A stretch of DNA of 5,962 bases from assembly GCA_028690555.1 (NCBI GenBank), contig JAQVBA010000023.1:1-5962 (forward strand), written 5' to 3'. Source of the stretch: Acholeplasmataceae bacterium (GTDB lineage Bacteria > Bacillota_I > Bacilli_A > Acholeplasmatales > Acholeplasmataceae). Shown here in pieces: positions 3,856 through 5,962 of the stretch. The translations under genes were made by a program, and so were the position numbers. How positions within the stretch are numbered: position 1 is the first letter of the stretch; each line of letters opens with the position of its first letter. The notes beneath the pieces were generated by a model, which was given only the letters and a program-made list of their open reading frames with translations, was not told the origin of the DNA and searched no databases.

Positions 3856-5817
3856 GTGAATAAACAAATGAAAAATTATGATGAAAAATCGATTCAAATC
3901 CTTGAAGGCTTAGAGGCAGTTCGTAAGCGTCCTGGGATGTATATCGGTTCGACAGACCAAAAGGGATTACATCATCTCGTTTGGGAAATCATGGATAATG
4001 CAATCGATGAAACATTGGCTGGTTTTGGGAATGAAATTACCTTAACGATTAAAGCCGATAATAGTATTGAGATTTCAGACAACGGTCGAGGAATGCCTTA
4101 TAAAATGCATGCATCTGGTAGACCGACTACTGAAATCATTTTTACTGTTTTACACGCAGGTGGTAAGTTCTCTGATGAGAGTGGATATAAGGTTTCTGGA
4201 GGGCTACATGGTGTAGGTTCATCCGTCGTGAATGCACTTTCTCAGTTTTTAGAAGTAACGATTTATCGTGATCAAGCTATCTGGCGTCAACGTTTTAGTG
4301 ATGGCGGATCAAAAATAAGTCAAATTGAACGTATCGGTGAAACGAAGAAGACTGGAACCACCGTGTGGTTTAAACCGGATCCTAAAATCTTTTCAACAAC
4401 GCTATTTCAATATGACTTAATTAAAGAGCGCTTAAGAGAAGCTGCGTTTTTAATTAAAGGATTAAAAATTAATTTGATTGACCAAAGAAATCCTCAAAAA
4501 GAAACATTTAAATATGATGAAGGTATTCGAGCTTATATCGAATTTTTAAATAAAGAAAAAAATAGCATCCATGATATATGTGTGATTGAAGGACTTTTTC
4601 AATCGGAAACGAAAAAGAAGAAGACGATTGAATTAGAAGTTGCACTTCAATTTACAGAGGCTTATCAAGAAAACATTTTATCTTTCGTGAATAATGTAAG
4701 AACGAAAGATGGTGGAACCCATGAAATCGGGTTTAAATCTGCTTTAACGCGTTCCATCAATGATTATGCACGAAAATATGGGTTATTAAAAGATAAGGAT
4801 CCAAATTTGGATGGTTCTGATATTCGTGAAGGTTTAACAGCAATTATATCACTTCGCATTCCTGAAGATATCTTAGAATTTGAAGGACAAACTAAAGGAA
4901 AACTTGGAACTCCTGAAGCAAGAAATGCCACCGATCAAATGGTTTATGAAAAGATGACAACTTACATGGAAGAAAATCGTGAGGTTGCATCGAAAATCAT
5001 TAATCGTTCTTTAATGGCACAACGCGCCAGAGATGCGGCAAGACGTGCACGTGAAGAAGCGAGAAATGGTAAAACAAAGTCTAAAAAAGAAGTCACGCTC
5101 TCTGGAAAACTCACTCCTGCACAAGGAAAAGATAAATTATCAAATGAACTCTTTTTAGTCGAAGGTGACTCTGCTGGAGGATCTGCAAAACAAGGAAGAA
5201 ATCGAAAATATCAAGCGATTTTACCGCTTCGTGGTAAAGTCATTAATACCGAAAGAGCAGCACTGGATACCATTTTAAAAAATGAAGAAATCGCCACGAT
5301 GATTCACACAATTGGCGCAGATTTTGGTGCGGATTTTGATTTAAAAAAATGCAATTATGGCAAAATCATCATCATGACAGATGCGGATACTGATGGTGCA
5401 CATATTCAAGTTCTACTCATTACATTCTTTTTCAGATATATGCGTCCTTTAATTGAAGATGGAAGATTATATATTGCCCAACCACCTTTATATAAACTCG
5501 CAAAGAAAAAAGGCAAAAAAGAAGAAGTGATTTATGCATGGTCGGATGAAGAATTAAAAGCAGTCATTGATGAATCACCTTATACATTACAACGCTATAA
5601 AGGTCTTGGTGAAATGAATGCCAATCAATTGTGGGAAACCACGATGGATCCGGATAAGCGTGTGTTAATCCAAGTGAAATTGGATGATTTTTCAGCATCT
5701 GATAAACGTATTTCAGTGCTTATGGGTGATGATGTAACACCAAGAAGAGAATGGATTGAAGATAACGTTGATTTTGAAATCTCTGATGACTTTGATCTTC
5801 AGAAAGGAGCAGAATGA
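3856..5817 (+). CDS. parE: DNA topoisomerase IV subunit B (ParE)
   Basis: ParE is the ATPase subunit of topoisomerase IV, which with ParC unlinks replicated chromosomes by passing one duplex through another. Its 653 residues are close to the usual Gram-positive ParE length. The order is complete: R-K-R-P-G-M-Y-I-G-S (23-32), the GHKL ATPase with E-I-M-D-N-A-I-D-E (44-52, general base Glu44), D-N-G-R-G (75-79) and G-G-L-H-G-V-G (115-121). The transducer has Q-T-K (345-347), whose Lys contacts the ATP phosphate. The TOPRIM domain has E-G-D-S-A-G-G (436-442) and D-A-D-T-D (509-513) for metal, then R-Y-K-G-L-G-E-M (580-587) and P-R-R-E-W-I (629-634). ParE is chosen over GyrB because of the K-L-T-P-A-Q and A-W-S-D-E-E-L features, the parC partner and the plsY neighbour. 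The start is GTG. The TGA stop overlaps parC. A short Lys-rich stretch (253-256) may be a lineage-specific loop. Confidence 0.97.
   Translation: MNKQMKNYDEKSIQILEGLEAVRKRPGMYIGSTDQKGLHHLVWEIMDNAIDETLAGFGNEITLTIKADNSIEISDNGRGMPYKMHASGRPTTEIIFTVLHAGGKFSDESGYKVSGGLHGVGSSVVNALSQFLEVTIYRDQAIWRQRFSDGGSKISQIERIGETKKTGTTVWFKPDPKIFSTTLFQYDLIKERLREAAFLIKGLKINLIDQRNPQKETFKYDEGIRAYIEFLNKEKNSIHDICVIEGLFQSETKKKKTIELEVALQFTEAYQENILSFVNNVRTKDGGTHEIGFKSALTRSINDYARKYGLLKDKDPNLDGSDIREGLTAIISLRIPEDILEFEGQTKGKLGTPEARNATDQMVYEKMTTYMEENREVASKIINRSLMAQRARDAARRAREEARNGKTKSKKEVTLSGKLTPAQGKDKLSNELFLVEGDSAGGSAKQGRNRKYQAILPLRGKVINTERAALDTILKNEEIATMIHTIGADFGADFDLKKCNYGKIIIMTDADTDGAHIQVLLITFFFRYMRPLIEDGRLYIAQPPLYKLAKKKGKKEEVIYAWSDEELKAVIDESPYTLQRYKGLGEMNANQLWETTMDPDKRVLIQVKLDDFSASDKRISVLMGDDVTPRREWIEDNVDFEISDDFDLQKGAE
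5803..5809 (+). promoter_or_regulatory. Ribosome binding site of parC, inside the end of parE
   Basis: AAAGGAG at 5803-5809 lies within the last parE codons. Two in-frame ATG codons follow at 5814 and 5817, with gaps of four and seven bases. The seven-base gap favours ATG 5817, whose A is the last base of the parE TGA. Confidence 0.75.
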
Positions 5818-5962
5818 TGGCAATCGAAAAAATTAATGCTTATCTTGATAAAGTCATCGAAAGCTCCCTTGAAGACATTGTCTCAGATCGATTTGCAAAA
5901 TACTCGAAATATATTATTCAAGATCGTGCACTTCCTGATGCAAGAGATGGACTAAAACCTGT
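5817..5962 (+). CDS. parC: DNA topoisomerase IV subunit A (ParC), N-terminal fragment cut by the window end
   Basis: ParC is the DNA breakage-reunion subunit that partners ParE. About 48 residues are present and the frame stays open to the window edge. The segment D-R-F-A-K-Y-S-K-Y-I-I-Q-D-R-A-L-P-D-A-R-D-G-L-K-P-V is the highly conserved N-terminal arm of ParC/GyrA, and Y-S-K-Y-I-I-Q-D-R-A-L-P-D fits Gram-positive ParC better than GyrA. The catalytic Tyr and the quinolone-resistance region lie beyond the window. The start at 5817 shares one base with the parE stop (ATG 5814 would give one more residue and a four-base overlap). The coupling should keep the two subunits in balance. Confidence 0.94.
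   Translation, partial: MAIEKINAYLDKVIESSLEDIVSDRFAKYSKYIIQDRALPDARDGLKP

Noticed and set aside
1..5962. Mollicute genetic code with TGA read as tryptophan
   Set aside because: TGA ends the HMA gene, the toroid-like gene and parE at positions that fit family lengths or the next gene's start, and tryptophans are TGG.
1..5962. Mobile element, CRISPR array, tRNA or defence system
   Set aside because: No transposase, integrase, terminal repeats, regular spaced repeats, cloverleaf or defence gene could be seen; the genes are mostly core functions.

Overview
The window is AT-rich bacterial chromosome with Gram-positive style signals: strong AGGAGG-type ribosome binding sites, sigma-A-like promoters and U-tailed hairpin terminators. 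Protein sequences point to the Firmicutes/Mollicutes branch. TGA is a genuine stop (it ends the metallochaperone, the toroid-like protein and parE) and tryptophan is TGG throughout, so the Mycoplasma/Spiroplasma code is not in use. An Acholeplasma-like or related deep-branching low-GC lineage fits best. This is an inference from sequence style, not a database result.

Layout, left to right. Positions 1-129 form a leader-like stretch with several Shine-Dalgarno motifs but no real gene. It is followed by a small HMA-domain metal chaperone (133-318) that overlaps rsmD (315-851), the 16S rRNA m2G966 methyltransferase, by four bases. A hairpin at 851-875 ends rsmD and also a convergent unknown five-helix membrane protein (878-1714, minus). 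Back-to-back promoters at 1743-1771 and 1790-1818 drive that membrane protein leftwards and yneF (1847-2077), a UPF0154 membrane-anchored small protein, rightwards. A weak hairpin terminator separates yneF from a 302-residue protein with a terpene-cyclase/prenyltransferase-like QxxDGGFG motif (2125-3033). That gene converges on plsY (3040-3723, minus), and one hairpin built into the ends of both genes probably terminates both. A second divergent promoter region (3724-3855) serves plsY leftwards and the topoisomerase IV operon parE (3856-5817) and parC (5817 to the window end, cut off) rightwards.

The genes are mostly housekeeping: ribosome modification (rsmD), phospholipid synthesis (plsY) and chromosome decatenation (parE-parC). 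YneF, plsY, parE and parC also lie in the same neighbourhood in Bacillus and Staphylococcus, so the right two thirds looks like a condensed ancestral block with the toroid-like gene set into it. I see no mobile element, CRISPR array, rRNA, tRNA or defence system. The least explained parts are the 1-129 leader, the unknown membrane protein and the toroid-like protein. None is strong evidence for a new system.
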